From: Pseudomonas sp. QS1027
Lineage (GTDB): Bacteria > Pseudomonadota > Gammaproteobacteria > Pseudomonadales > Pseudomonadaceae
Length of the DNA: 64,000 nucleotides
Reading direction: 5' to 3'
Assembly (NCBI RefSeq): GCF_002814235.1
Contig: NZ_PHSU01000027.1
Location: forward strand, 124,001 to 188,000
Below are positions 43,588 to 53,396 of the stretch, one piece after another (the stretch's first letter is position 1; every line of letters begins with the position of its first letter). Position numbers and translations under genes: made by a program. Below the pieces are notes generated by a model. It worked only from the letters and a program-made list of their open reading frames with translations, searched no databases and had not been told where the DNA came from.

Positions 43588-45344
43588 TCGAAGTCCTCTG
43601 GCCGCACTGGTTCCGCCCCCTCTGGCTGTTGGTCCTGCCACTGCTGGGCTGGCTGCTGTGGCAACTCTGGCACCGGCAGAAACGCGCCGGCCGCTGGCAG
43701 ATGATCCTGCCGACGGCATTCCATCGGGTCCTGCTCAATGGCGGCAGCCGCAACAGCAGCAAACTGCACCTGATCGCCCTCGGCCTGGGCTGGACCCTGG
43801 CCGCCCTGGCCCTGTTCGGCCCGAGCTGGCAACGGGTCGAAGAGTCCACCCAGAAACCGTTGGACCCGCTGGTGGTGCTGCTCGAACTGACCCCGGACAT
43901 GCTCGCCACCGACACGCCGCCGAATCGCCTGGAACAGGCCCGGCGCAAACTCTTCGACCTGTTGCGCGCCCGCAGCGACTCGCAGACGGCGATCATCGTC
44001 TACGCCGGCAGCGCCCACACGCTGGTGCCGCTGTCCGATGACCTGGGCACCAGCCGCAATCTGCTGGACGCCATCAAGCCCTCGATCATGCCCGAGGAAG
44101 GCCATCGCGCCGACCTCGCGGTGAAAAGGGCCCTGACCCTGCTCGAACGCGGCGCCCTCGGCGAAGGCCGGCTGCTGCTGATCGGCTCGTCCCTCAGCGA
44201 ACAGGAGCGCCAAGGTATCCGCCAGGCCCTGGACGGCAAGCCCCACGACCTGCTGATCCTCGGGATCGGCACCCGCGATGGGGCGCCGGTGGCCCAGGAG
44301 AACGGCGGTTTCCTCAAGGACGCCCAGGGCACGATCCTGGTGCCGCATCTCGACAGCCAGAGCCTGAAGGACTTCGCCGGCGAAATCGGCGGCCGCTACC
44401 GCCAGGCCCGTCTCGATGACAGCGACCTGCGAGGCCTCGGCCTGCTGGATGGCCCGCGCCACCTGCGCAAGGACGGCCAGACCGTGCAGCTCGACAGCTG
44501 GGCCGACCAGGGTTACTGGCTGCTGCTGCCGCTCCTGCTGCTGGCCGCTTGTGCCGGACGGCGTGGCTGGCTGTTCTGCCTGCCGCTGTTCTTTGTATTC
44601 CCACAGCCGAGCCAGGCCTTTGAGCTGAAGGATCTGTGGTTGCGGCCGGACCAACAGGGCCAGCAGTTGCTTGAGCAAAAGCGCCCGCTCGAAGCCGCCG
44701 GGCATTTCGAGGACCCGCAATGGCAAGGCCTCGCCCTCTATGAAGCCGGCGACTACGCCGCCGCCGCGAAGAAGTTTGCCGAAGGCGACGATGCCAACGC
44801 CCACTACAATCGGGGCAACGCCCTGGCCCGCAGTGGCGAGCTGGAGGCAGCGCTGGACGCCTACGAACAGGCCCTGGAACGTCAGCCGGACTTGCGGCCG
44901 GCCTTGCAGAACCGGACACTGGTGGAAGAGTTGCTCAGGGAAAAGCAGGCCGCGAAGCCGGTTGAGCCGAGCAAACCCGCCGATTCCGCCGAGACCGGCA
45001 ACGAACAGAACGCCGCGCAATCGGCCCCGGCCGGGACGAACTCGTCCAGCAACGCCACGGCGCAGTCCACACCCCAGGAGCAGCACCCACCGACCGGCAA
45101 TCAGCCGCCGGACGCCCAGGCCAGCCAGGCGGGCAATCAGCCCGGCGGCAACGAGGTACCGGGCAGCGAGCTGGGCGACGAACAGACCACCCACCCGCCC
45201 TTGCGGGCCGCCGCCGATATCATCGACGGTGAACGCCATCAGGCGTTGGAACAATGGCTGCGACAGATCCCCGATGATCCGGGAGAGCTGCTGCGGCGCA
45301 AATTCTGGTACGAACAACAGCTCCATCAGGACAAGACCCGATGA
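43584..45344 (+). CDS. VWA-TPR membrane protein (BatB/BatC fusion) with altered MIDAS
   Basis: The product is 586 residues. N-terminal membrane helices precede a VWA-like domain (about 90-280) in which the expected DxSxS metal motif is replaced by LELTPDMLATD, so Mg binding is probably lost. A central helix pair (LLLPLLLLAACAGRRGWLFC) comes next. Tetratricopeptide repeats follow (about 390-455; LYEAGDYAAAAKKFAEGDDA, HYNRGNALARSGELEAALDA), then a low-complexity Pro/Gln/Ser/Ala tail (about 460-555). It joins the roles of BatB (VWA) and BatC (TPR). It overlaps its neighbours by four bases on each side. Confidence 0.9.
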   Translation: MIEVLWPHWFRPLWLLVLPLLGWLLWQLWHRQKRAGRWQMILPTAFHRVLLNGGSRNSSKLHLIALGLGWTLAALALFGPSWQRVEESTQKPLDPLVVLLELTPDMLATDTPPNRLEQARRKLFDLLRARSDSQTAIIVYAGSAHTLVPLSDDLGTSRNLLDAIKPSIMPEEGHRADLAVKRALTLLERGALGEGRLLLIGSSLSEQERQGIRQALDGKPHDLLILGIGTRDGAPVAQENGGFLKDAQGTILVPHLDSQSLKDFAGEIGGRYRQARLDDSDLRGLGLLDGPRHLRKDGQTVQLDSWADQGYWLLLPLLLLAACAGRRGWLFCLPLFFVFPQPSQAFELKDLWLRPDQQGQQLLEQKRPLEAAGHFEDPQWQGLALYEAGDYAAAAKKFAEGDDANAHYNRGNALARSGELEAALDAYEQALERQPDLRPALQNRTLVEELLREKQAAKPVEPSKPADSAETGNEQNAAQSAPAGTNSSSNATAQSTPQEQHPPTGNQPPDAQASQAGNQPGGNEVPGSELGDEQTTHPPLRAAADIIDGERHQALEQWLRQIPDDPGELLRRKFWYEQQLHQDKTR

Positions 45345-46990
45345 CCCTGCGCTTCTCCCTGTTCCTTACGCTGCTGCTCTGCGCCAACCTGTCGGCCCAT
45401 GCCGAGGGCTTGCTGGCCAGCGTCGACCGCACGCGCCTGAACTCCGGCGAGTCGGTGGAGCTGACCCTCGAATCGAAGGATGTCACCCAGTTCGGCAAAC
45501 CCGACCTGGCGCCGCTGGACCCGCAGTTCGAAGTGCGCGGCACCCGCCAGGTCAACCAGTTGACCACCCTGGGCGGCGAGAGCCAGGCCACCACGCGCTG
45601 GATCGTCACCCTGACGCCAAAGGAAAACGGCAGCGTGGTGATTCCGCAATTGCACCTGGGCGAACTCAGCAGCGAACCGATCACCCTGCAGGTGGTGCAA
45701 GGCGAGGACCAGGCGGCGGTCAACAACCTGGCGCCGGTGTTCATCGACGCCAGCCTCGACCAGGACAGCGTCTACGTCCAGGCCCAGGCCGTGCTGACCC
45801 TGCGCATCTATCACTCGGTGTCGCTGTATGACGACAGCAGCCTGACCCCCTTGCAAATCCCCGACGCCCGTATCGAGCAGTTGGGTGAGTCGCGCACTTA
45901 CGAAAAGCTGATCAATGGCGTGCGCCATGGCGTGATCGAGTGGCGTTATGCGATCTACCCGCAACACAGCGGCGAACTGACGATCCCCGCGCAGGTGTTT
46001 ACCGCGACCCTGGTGGACGCCCAGCCGAATCAAAACCAGGGCCAGGTGCCCCAGGGCGCCAAGCCCGGCAAGTTGATGCGCGTCAGCTCCGCGCAGATGC
46101 TCTTGCAGGTCAAGCCGCAGCCCGATACCTGGCCGGCCGACGTGCCGTGGCTGCCGGCCCGCAGCCTGAGCCTGAGTGAAAGCTGGAGCCCGGAACCGGA
46201 CCACAGCCAGGTCGGCGACTCCCTGACCCGCAGCCTGACCCTCAAGGCCGAAGGGCTCTCCAGCGGGCAACTGCCGCCGCTGCCGGCAACCACGATCAAT
46301 GGCTTGCGGCGCTACCCGGACCAGGCGCAGCTGAGCAACCAGAACACCGAACGCGGCCTGATCGGCACCCGTGAGGAACGTGAGGCGCTGGTCCCGACCC
46401 ACAGCGGCAGCTTTGACCTGCCAGCGGTGGAAGTGGTCTGGTGGAACACCCATGAAGAGCATATGGAGCGCAGCACGCTGCCGGCGCGGACCCTGCAGGT
46501 GGCGAACAACCCGGGCATGGCGGTGGACACGCCGGTGAGCAGCGCGGCCAACAACGCGCCGCCCCAGCCGCCGCTGCTATGGGCCTGGAAGCTCAGCACG
46601 CTGATCCTCGCCTGCACCACCCTGCTCGGCTTCGCCCTGTGGTGGCGAGCCCGCTCGCAACCGGCGGTGCACCGCGCCGCCCAGACCGGCCCGAGCCCAC
46701 GGACGCTGCTCGACGACCTCAAACGTACCTGCCTGGCCAACGATCCCCAGGCCACCCGCCAGGCCCTGGATGCCTGGGCCCGGCAACAGCCGGAAACCCT
46801 GGCCGACATGGCCGCGCGTTTTGTCACCCTGTCCGATGCGCTGGACGGCCTCAATGGCGCGCTCTACAGCGAAAGCGGCCAGTACTGGCAAGGTGAGGAA
46901 CTGTGGCGCGCGATCCGCGCGATCCCGGTCGCCGAGCGCGTCCAGGACCCGGTAAGCGACAGCAGCCTGCCGCCGCTCTACCCCAAATAA
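45341..46990 (+). CDS. BatD-family protein
   Basis: The product is 549 residues, exported by an N-terminal signal (LRFSLFLTLLLCANLSAHAE). Several Ig-like beta domains (about 20-400) follow, starting with VDRTRLNSGESVELTLESKD. A membrane helix (about 425-445, STLILACTTLLGFALWWRAR) anchors a short cytoplasmic tail. This is the BatD/oxygen-tolerance protein architecture. The bulk should lie in the periplasm and would complete a membrane complex with the VWA proteins encoded upstream. It overlaps the previous gene by four bases and ends 20 bases before sbcD. Confidence 0.9.
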   Translation: MTLRFSLFLTLLLCANLSAHAEGLLASVDRTRLNSGESVELTLESKDVTQFGKPDLAPLDPQFEVRGTRQVNQLTTLGGESQATTRWIVTLTPKENGSVVIPQLHLGELSSEPITLQVVQGEDQAAVNNLAPVFIDASLDQDSVYVQAQAVLTLRIYHSVSLYDDSSLTPLQIPDARIEQLGESRTYEKLINGVRHGVIEWRYAIYPQHSGELTIPAQVFTATLVDAQPNQNQGQVPQGAKPGKLMRVSSAQMLLQVKPQPDTWPADVPWLPARSLSLSESWSPEPDHSQVGDSLTRSLTLKAEGLSSGQLPPLPATTINGLRRYPDQAQLSNQNTERGLIGTREEREALVPTHSGSFDLPAVEVVWWNTHEEHMERSTLPARTLQVANNPGMAVDTPVSSAANNAPPQPPLLWAWKLSTLILACTTLLGFALWWRARSQPAVHRAAQTGPSPRTLLDDLKRTCLANDPQATRQALDAWARQQPETLADMAARFVTLSDALDGLNGALYSESGQYWQGEELWRAIRAIPVAERVQDPVSDSSLPPLYPK

Positions 46991-47010
46991 TCGATAAGTT
47001 GGAGTTTGCC

Positions 47011-48255
47011 TTGCGCCTGTTTCACACCTCCGACTGGCACCTCGGCCAGAACCTTCATGGCCAGGAGCGGGATTTCGAACACGCTTGTTTCCTCACCTGG
47101 CTGCTGGCCCAACTCGGGCAACAGCAGCCCGATGTGCTGCTGATCGCCGGCGATATCTTCGACACCGTCAACCCGCCGGTCAAAGCCCAGGAACGCCTCT
47201 ACGACTTTATCGTCAGCGCCCACGAACAACAGCCGCTGCTGACCATCGTGATGATTGCCGGCAACCACGACTCCGGTTCCCGTATCGAACTGCCCGCGCC
47301 GCTGATGCGCCGTCTGCGCACCTACGCCGTGGGCCGGGTGCTGTGGCTCGACGATGGCGAGCTGGACAGCGATCGACTGCTGCTGCCGTTGCCCGCCAAG
47401 GATGGCGAAGTCGCCGCCTGGTGCCTGGCGCTGCCCTTTCTGCGTCCTGCCGAAGTCACTGGCACGCAGCTCGGTGACGACTACCTGAAGGGTATCGGCG
47501 AGGTGCATCGCCGACTGATCGCCGCAGCCAACGCCAAGCGCCAGCCGGGCCAGGCCCTGGTCGCCATCAGCCACGCGCATATGGCCGGCGGCTCGGTCTC
47601 CGAAGATTCGGAACGCAGCCTGATCATCGGCAGTGCCGAAGCCCTGCCCGCGAGCCTGTTCGACGCCAGTGTCAGCTATGTCGCCCTCGGCCATCTGCAC
47701 AAACCGCAGAAGGTCAACGGCGAAGAACGTATCCGCTACTGCGGCTCGCCGATTCCACTGTCGTTCTCGGAAATCGCCTATCAGCACCAGATCCTCGATA
47801 TCGTCCTCGAGGGCGAAACCCTGGTCAGCGTCGACAGCCGCCTGATCCCCCGTGCCGTGAACCTGCAACGCCTGGGCCCGGCGCCATTTGCCGAGATCCT
47901 CGAACAGCTGGCGCAACTGCCGGATGTCGACCTGCTGGCCGATCTGCAACGCCAACCCTGGCTGGAGGTGCGGGTACGCCTGGATGAACCGCAGCCGGAC
48001 CTGCGCCAGCAAGTGGAAACCGCCCTGCAAGGCAAGGCCGTACGCCTGGTGCGGATCGCCGCCGAGTACGCCGGCTCAAACGGGGGTGAAGGCGAAACGG
48101 ATAACGAGCGACTGATCAATCTCGACCAGCTCAGCCCGCAGGAACTGTTCAGTCGTGCCTGGCAGGACAGCTATGGCAATCCGGTGGATGAAGCGACCCT
48201 CAACGATTTCGCCCTGCTGTTGCAGGAAGTCCAGCTGGAGGGCGAACAGCTATGA
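47011..48255 (+). CDS. sbcD: Exonuclease subunit SbcD
   Basis: The Mre11-like nuclease of the SbcCD complex, which cuts DNA hairpins and processes double-strand ends. The product is 414 residues. Metal-binding phosphoesterase motifs are in order: LFHTSDWHLGQ, IAGDIFDTVNP, MIAGNHDSGSR, SHAHMAGG and ALGHLHKPQ. The start is TTG 47011 (LRLFHTSDWH), with GGAG 8 bases upstream; earlier in-frame codons would overlap batD and give an unrelated sequence. It overlaps sbcC by four bases. The 20-base gap after batD suggests it is transcribed with the Bat genes. Confidence 0.95.
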   Translation: MRLFHTSDWHLGQNLHGQERDFEHACFLTWLLAQLGQQQPDVLLIAGDIFDTVNPPVKAQERLYDFIVSAHEQQPLLTIVMIAGNHDSGSRIELPAPLMRRLRTYAVGRVLWLDDGELDSDRLLLPLPAKDGEVAAWCLALPFLRPAEVTGTQLGDDYLKGIGEVHRRLIAAANAKRQPGQALVAISHAHMAGGSVSEDSERSLIIGSAEALPASLFDASVSYVALGHLHKPQKVNGEERIRYCGSPIPLSFSEIAYQHQILDIVLEGETLVSVDSRLIPRAVNLQRLGPAPFAEILEQLAQLPDVDLLADLQRQPWLEVRVRLDEPQPDLRQQVETALQGKAVRLVRIAAEYAGSNGGEGETDNERLINLDQLSPQELFSRAWQDSYGNPVDEATLNDFALLLQEVQLEGEQL

Positions 48256-51200
48256 AGATCCTCGCCATCCGCCTGAAAAACCTGGCCTCCCTGGCCGGCC
48301 CCTTCGAGCTGGATTTCACCGCCGAGCCCCTGGCCAGTGCCGGCCTGTTTGCCATTACCGGCCCCACCGGCGCCGGTAAAAGCACCCTGCTCGATGCCTT
48401 GTGCCTGGCCTTGTTCGGCGCCGTCCCCCGACTGAACAACGCCTCGCGCGATGCCAAGGTGCCGGACGCCGACGGCGAGATCGGCACCGGCGACCCGCGC
48501 ACCCTGCTGCGCCGCGGTACCGGTGCCGGTTATGCCGAAGTGGATTTTGTCGGTATCGACGGCCGCCGCTACCGCGCCCGCTGGGAAGCCAACCGCGCCC
48601 GGGACAAGGCCGGCGGCAAGTTGCAGGCCAGCCGCCAGAGCCTGCGTGACCTCGACAGCGATCAACTGCTGGCCAGCCAGAAAGGCGAATACAAGACCCT
48701 GCTCGAAAGCCGCCTGGGCCTGAACTTCGAACAGTTCACCCGCGCCGTGTTGCTGGCCCAGAGCGAGTTCAGCGCCTTCCTCAAGGCCGACGACAACGAG
48801 CGCAGCGAACTGCTGGAAAAGCTCACCGACACCGCGCTCTACACCCGCCTTGGCCGGCGCGCCTTCGACAAGTCCAAGCAGGCCCGCGAAGCCCACAAGC
48901 TGTTGCTGGACCAGGCCGGTGGCGTCGCGCCCATGGCACCAGAAGCACGCGCCGAACTGGATGGACAGTTCAGCGAGGCCCAACAGCAACTCAAGACCCA
49001 GCAAGCCCAACTCAAGCAGCTTGAGCTACAGCACACCTGGCTCAAGGAGTTGCTGCAATGGCAGGAGCAACACCAGGCCGCCGTCGAGCAACTGCACGGG
49101 GCCGAACAGGATTGGCAGGCCCGTGGCGCCGAGCGTCAGCAACTCGCCCGCCTGGAACAACTGGCGCCGCAGCGGCATCAGTTCGCCCGTCAGCTCCAGT
49201 TGAACGAACAGCTTGCGCCACTGGCCGTACAGATCCAGCAGCATATTGACCAGCAAGCCGACTTGCAGGCCCGTCAGCAGCAGCTTGAACAGAGCCGCTC
49301 GAATGCCCACGCCCAGTTGACCGAGGCCCTGGCCCGACAAAGCGAAAGCGCCCCGCGACTGCGCCAGGCCTTTGATGAACAGACCACGCTGACCCACCTG
49401 GGCAAGGACCTGGGCGATGCCGAACGGCAGAAACAGGTCGCCGGACAGGCCAGCACCGAAGGTCGCGCGCAGCTCGCCTCACTGCTGGAGCAACAGCAGC
49501 AGGTCGCCACGCGCCTGGAGCAGATCGCCGGACAGTTGCAGCACAGCGCCGCCCTCGCCCCGTTGAGCGAGGCCTGGAATGCCTATCGCGATCGCTTGCA
49601 GCAACTGATGCTGATCGGCAATCGACTGAACCAGGGCCAACGCGAGCTGGTGCAGTTGCAGGCACGGGTGGTTCACACCGACCAACAGCTTGCGGAGCAG
49701 CATGGCGCCCTTGAAGTGCTGTACAGCGAGGCCGGGGCAGAGCCAGCCGCCGTCGGCGAACAGATCCAGATTCTCGGCAGCCTGCTGCAGGACAATCGCA
49801 AGCAACTGCGTGCCTTCGAAGAACTGCAACGGCTGTGGAATCGCCAGCGCGAGCTGGACCAACGCGCACAGCAGTTGCAGGAGCGGCAACAGAGCGCCCA
49901 GCAGCAACGTGACGAACTCAACCGCGAAGGCCTGCAGGCACGGGATGAACTCAAGGTCGCCGAACAGGCCCTGACGATTACCCGGCAGTTGCTCGAGCGT
50001 CAGCGCCTGGCCCGCAGCGCCAGCGTCGAAGAGCTGCGCGGGCAGTTGCAGGACGACCAGCCCTGCCCGGTGTGTGGCAGCCATGAACATCCCTACCATC
50101 AACCCGAGGCGCTGTTGCAAAGCCTCGGTCGTCACGATGAGAACGAAGAAGCCGCGGCACGGCAGGCGGTCGACACGCTGACGGAAAAGCTCAACCAGCT
50201 TCGGGAAAAGGTCGGCGGGCTGATTGCCCAGCAGAAAGAACTGCTCAACCAGCAGGAACAGTTGGCCCGGCAGCACGAGGAACTGGCGCCGAGCCTGCAA
50301 GCCCATCCGCTGCACAGCGCGCTACTGGAACAGGATGACGCTCGCCGCGAGGCCTGGCTCAACCAGCAGTTGCACCAGTTGCAGCAGAACATCGGCCAGG
50401 ACGAGCAACGGCAAACCGCCCTGCTCACCCTGCAACAGGATGCCGCGCGGCTCCAGCAACAACTGCACGCGGCCACCGACGCCAGCCAGGCCGCGCACCA
50501 GCAGTTGCTCGATCAGCAACGCCAGATGGGCACCGATCAGGAACGACTGGAACAGGAACTGGGCGCCTTCGCCAGCCTGTTGCCGGACGAGACCCTGCAA
50601 GGCCTGCGCAATGATCCGGCGGCGACCTTCATGCAGCTCGACCAACAAGTGGCGCAGCGCCTCGGCCAGTTGGAACAGCAGCGCGAAGAGCAACAGGAAC
50701 AGCGCGAGCGCCAGGAAAAAATCGAACTGGAGCAGGTCCGCCAGCAGACCCGCGAACAGCAATACGCAGAGCTGAGACAACGTTGCGCCACCCTCCTTGA
50801 ACAGCAGCAGGCCAGCCAGCTCAAGCTGGTCGGCCTGATCGGCGAACACGCCAGCGTCGAAGCCTGGCAACAGCAGATGGACCAGGCGGTGGAGCATGCG
50901 CGGCAAGCCGATGCTTCGGCCAACCAGCAGTTGCAGGCGCTCGGCAGCCAACTGATCCAGCTTGGCGCCGACCTCAAGGCCCGCCAGGAACGCCAACAGG
51001 CCCTGGAACAGGAAAGCCTGGAACTGGCGCAGCAGGTCGCGCACTGGCGAGGTCTGCACCCGGAGCTGGACGACGCCGGACTTGAGCAACTGCTGGCCTG
51101 CGACGATGAACATGTCAGCCAGTTGCGCCAGCAATTACAGGTCAGCGAAAAAGCCGTCGAGCAGGCCAGGGTATTGGTGCAGGAGCGGGAGAAACACCTT

Positions 51201-51893
51201 CAGCAGCATCAGGCCCAGCACAATGGCAACCTCGACGCGCCGACACTGGATGCCGCCCTGGGCGATCTGCAAACCCAGCTGATTGCCAGTGAACACCACT
51301 GTGCGGAGCTGCGCGCGCAACAGACCGAAGACCAGCGCCGCCAGGACGCCAACCAGGAACTGCAACAGCGGATCGCCGAGGCCAACAGCGAGTATCAGCG
51401 CTGGGCGCGCCTGGATGCACTGATCGGCTCGGCCACCGGCGACCGCTTCCGCAAACTGGCCCAGGCCTACAACCTCGACCTGCTGGTGCACCACGCCAAC
51501 GCGCAATTGCGCCAGCTGGTGCGGCGTTATCGCCTCAAGCGCGGCGGCAGCATGCTCGGGTTGCTGGTGATGGACACGGAGATGGGCGACGAGCTGCGCT
51601 CGGTGCATTCGTTGTCCGGCGGCGAGACCTTCCTGGTCTCGCTGGCCCTGGCACTGGGCCTGGCATCGATGGCCTCGAGCACGCTGAAGATCGAATCGCT
51701 GTTTATCGACGAAGGCTTCGGCAGTCTCGACCCGGAATCCCTGCAACTGGCGATGGATGCGCTGGACGGTTTGCAGGCCCAGGGTCGCAAGGTCGCGGTG
51801 ATTTCCCACGTACAGGAAATGCATGAGCGGATACCGGTGCAGATTCAGGTCCGCCGCCAAGGCAACGGGCTGAGCACCCTGGAGGTGAAATGA
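48252..51893 (+). CDS. sbcC: Exonuclease subunit SbcC
   Basis: The Rad50-like ATPase partner of SbcD. The product is 1,213 residues: N-terminal ATPase half with Walker A GPTGAGKSTLLDAL, two very long Gln/Glu/Leu-rich coiled coils, the zinc hook Cys605-Pro-Val-Cys608 at the apex, and the C-terminal half with signature SLSGGETFLVSLALALG and Walker B SLFIDEGFGSLDPE. Length is above the E. coli protein (1,048), with the extra residues in the coiled coils. It overlaps sbcD and the glutathione transferase gene by four bases each. Confidence 0.96.
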   Translation: MKILAIRLKNLASLAGPFELDFTAEPLASAGLFAITGPTGAGKSTLLDALCLALFGAVPRLNNASRDAKVPDADGEIGTGDPRTLLRRGTGAGYAEVDFVGIDGRRYRARWEANRARDKAGGKLQASRQSLRDLDSDQLLASQKGEYKTLLESRLGLNFEQFTRAVLLAQSEFSAFLKADDNERSELLEKLTDTALYTRLGRRAFDKSKQAREAHKLLLDQAGGVAPMAPEARAELDGQFSEAQQQLKTQQAQLKQLELQHTWLKELLQWQEQHQAAVEQLHGAEQDWQARGAERQQLARLEQLAPQRHQFARQLQLNEQLAPLAVQIQQHIDQQADLQARQQQLEQSRSNAHAQLTEALARQSESAPRLRQAFDEQTTLTHLGKDLGDAERQKQVAGQASTEGRAQLASLLEQQQQVATRLEQIAGQLQHSAALAPLSEAWNAYRDRLQQLMLIGNRLNQGQRELVQLQARVVHTDQQLAEQHGALEVLYSEAGAEPAAVGEQIQILGSLLQDNRKQLRAFEELQRLWNRQRELDQRAQQLQERQQSAQQQRDELNREGLQARDELKVAEQALTITRQLLERQRLARSASVEELRGQLQDDQPCPVCGSHEHPYHQPEALLQSLGRHDENEEAAARQAVDTLTEKLNQLREKVGGLIAQQKELLNQQEQLARQHEELAPSLQAHPLHSALLEQDDARREAWLNQQLHQLQQNIGQDEQRQTALLTLQQDAARLQQQLHAATDASQAAHQQLLDQQRQMGTDQERLEQELGAFASLLPDETLQGLRNDPAATFMQLDQQVAQRLGQLEQQREEQQEQRERQEKIELEQVRQQTREQQYAELRQRCATLLEQQQASQLKLVGLIGEHASVEAWQQQMDQAVEHARQADASANQQLQALGSQLIQLGADLKARQERQQALEQESLELAQQVAHWRGLHPELDDAGLEQLLACDDEHVSQLRQQLQVSEKAVEQARVLVQEREKHLQQHQAQHNGNLDAPTLDAALGDLQTQLIASEHHCAELRAQQTEDQRRQDANQELQQRIAEANSEYQRWARLDALIGSATGDRFRKLAQAYNLDLLVHHANAQLRQLVRRYRLKRGGSMLGLLVMDTEMGDELRSVHSLSGGETFLVSLALALGLASMASSTLKIESLFIDEGFGSLDPESLQLAMDALDGLQAQGRKVAVISHVQEMHERIPVQIQVRRQGNGLSTLEVK

Positions 51894-52498
51894 CGCCGGC
51901 CACGCTGTATTCGTTCCGCCGCTGCCCTTACGCCATGCGCGCACGCATGGCGCTACGGTATTCGGGGGTGGCGGTGAAGATCGAGGAGGTCAGCCTCAAG
52001 GACAAGCCGGCGCAGATGCTGGCGTTGTCGAGCAAGGGCACGGTGCCGGTGCTGGCGTGTGCCGATGGGCAGGTGATCGAACAGAGCCTGGAGATCATGC
52101 ATTGGGCGCTGGCCCAGCATGATCCGCAGGATTGGCTGCTCAGCCGAGATCCTGGGGCGGCACAGGCCGCTGCGCTGCTGATCGAGGAGAACGACACGGT
52201 TTTCAAACGGTGGCTGGACCGCTACAAGTACGCGGTACGCTACCCGGAGTTTCCCATGGAGCACTATCGGGAACAGGGCGGGCAATTTCTCTTGAAACTG
52301 GACGGTCTGCTTGCGCGTAACGGCCATCTGTTGGCCGAACACCTGAGCCTGGCGGACATTGCAGTCGCACCTTTCGTGCGTCAATTTGCCCATGTGGATC
52401 AGGTGTGGTTTGCGCAAGCGCCGTACAAACGTCTAAAGGCCTGGCTGGAGCGGTTCCTGACTTCGGAACTGTTCAACTCGGTCATGGCCAAGCCCTGA
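51890..52498 (+). CDS. Glutathione S-transferase family protein
   Basis: The product is 202 residues. An N-terminal thioredoxin-like domain has the CPYAMRAR motif (Cys at about residue 12), then SSKGTVPVLACADGQVIEQS, the cis-Pro and glutathione-binding Glu-Ser. A helical C-terminal domain follows (HLSLADIAVAPFVRQFAH). The Cys-type active site points to a glutaredoxin-like or Omega/Beta-type enzyme, not the Tyr/Ser types. Its four-base overlap with sbcC shows co-translation, but the functional link is unclear. Confidence 0.9.
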   Translation: MTPATLYSFRRCPYAMRARMALRYSGVAVKIEEVSLKDKPAQMLALSSKGTVPVLACADGQVIEQSLEIMHWALAQHDPQDWLLSRDPGAAQAAALLIEENDTVFKRWLDRYKYAVRYPEFPMEHYREQGGQFLLKLDGLLARNGHLLAEHLSLADIAVAPFVRQFAHVDQVWFAQAPYKRLKAWLERFLTSELFNSVMAKP

Positions 52499-52552
52499 TG
52501 TGAGCTTGCTCACTTGAAAGCATCCAATCTGAAACGCATAACCTGACTTGAA

Positions 52553-52665
52553 CCTGGACACATACCTTGTGGGAGTGGTGTGGGAGCGGTGCTTGCCAGC
52601 GAAGCTTTTGGTGGCCTCAAGGGCCTCTTCGCGGCGGTCCAACTCCCACAAGGTATGTGTCCAGG
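52553..52665. repeat. REPIN-like inverted repeat
   Basis: Two perfect 24-base inverted arms, 52553-52576 and 52642-52665 (outer end CCTGGACACATACCTTGTGG), enclose a 65-base core with Pseudomonas REP sequence (GTGGGAGCGGTGCTTGCCAG and CGAAG). It follows the GST gene and lies just before the stop of the small exported protein on the other strand. It can fold into a long hairpin and may end both transcripts. Confidence 0.85.
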
Positions 52666-52674
52666 CTTGAGTGC

Positions 52675-52854
52675 TCAGTGCTGGGTTTTGTGATCCAGGG
52701 CGGCGTAGAAGTTGGCGCTCTGTTGCAGGTATTTCTGGGTGTAGCTCTGGGTGTGGCTTTTAGGGCTGTTGATTTCCACGCTGGCGCTGGCAGGCAGGGC
52801 CACGGTGGCGGAAACAGCGGAAGCGGCGATGATGGAGAAAAGATTGAAGTTCAT
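52675..52854 (-). CDS. Small exported protein, 59 residues
   Basis: Begins MNFNLFSIIAASAVSATVAL and has a signal peptidase site PASAS-VE. The mature part is only about 36 residues (ending SANFYAALDHKTQH), hydrophilic and with several Gln, Ser and Tyr. A GAGGG ribosome site is close to the ATG at 52854. Many pseudomonads carry similar short exported proteins without known function. It stands alone between a REPIN-like repeat and a DUF5629 gene. Confidence 0.65.
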   Translation of the reverse strand: MNFNLFSIIAASAVSATVALPASASVEINSPKSHTQSYTQKYLQQSANFYAALDHKTQH

Positions 52855-53066
52855 GATGGTAACCCTCGATGTCAGTTGGCTTGCTTGCCCTTTCAGGCCG
52901 TGAGTCAAAAGTACATCCGAGGGTGGACATCGTTGAAATTCATTGCAGCAGTAGCGGATATCAGCGTCATTAATAGAAGCGCAAGTGCCTGATTCATCAG
53001 GGTCTGCGGTCTATTGTCGCAGCGCGCGCACCTCGAACGACGAGGTGAACCGATGCAGCAAACGCC

Positions 53067-53342
53067 TTACTCTTCTTCGTCACGCCCGGTGAAGGCGCTC
53101 ATGCAGACCAGGCGGTGCTCGCTGGAGTCGTCGCTCAGGGTCCAGCTTTGCAGGGCTTCGTCGAAGATTGCTGCTTCGAGTTGGGCGCGGGTGAAACTCC
53201 AGCGCTTTTCGGCCCGGCCATCCATGCATTCGATCAGCAGGCGGCTGTCGTCGAGGGTGAAATCGAAGGCGTGGAGGCCGTCGACTTCAAGCATGTTGCA
53301 GGTTTCGAGGGCGTTGAGCAGGGTGTCGGTTGCAACGGTCAT
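53067..53342 (-). CDS. DUF5629-like small protein
   Basis: The product is 91 residues: MTVATDTLLNALETCNMLEV, then GLHAFDFTLDDSRLLIECMD, KRWSFTRAQLEAAIFDEALQ and RLVCMSAFTGRDEEE. I connect it to the Pseudomonas DUF5629 family from memory; the family has no known function. The ATG at 53342 is the only sensible start. A perfect hairpin lies 55-81 bases upstream, between this gene and the end of the RND exporter gene. Confidence 0.6.
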   Translation of the reverse strand: MTVATDTLLNALETCNMLEVDGLHAFDFTLDDSRLLIECMDGRAEKRWSFTRAQLEAAIFDEALQSWTLSDDSSEHRLVCMSAFTGRDEEE

Positions 53343-53396
53343 GGTGTTCTATCGTGTTTGGGGAAGTGCTCATGATAGGCGATATTGCCCTGGGGG

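Noticed and set aside
43422..45326. A 634-codon open frame on the minus strand across the VWA-TPR gene
   Set aside because: It would break the chain of overlapping plus-strand genes and has no motif; the plus-strand protein has membrane helices and TPR repeats.
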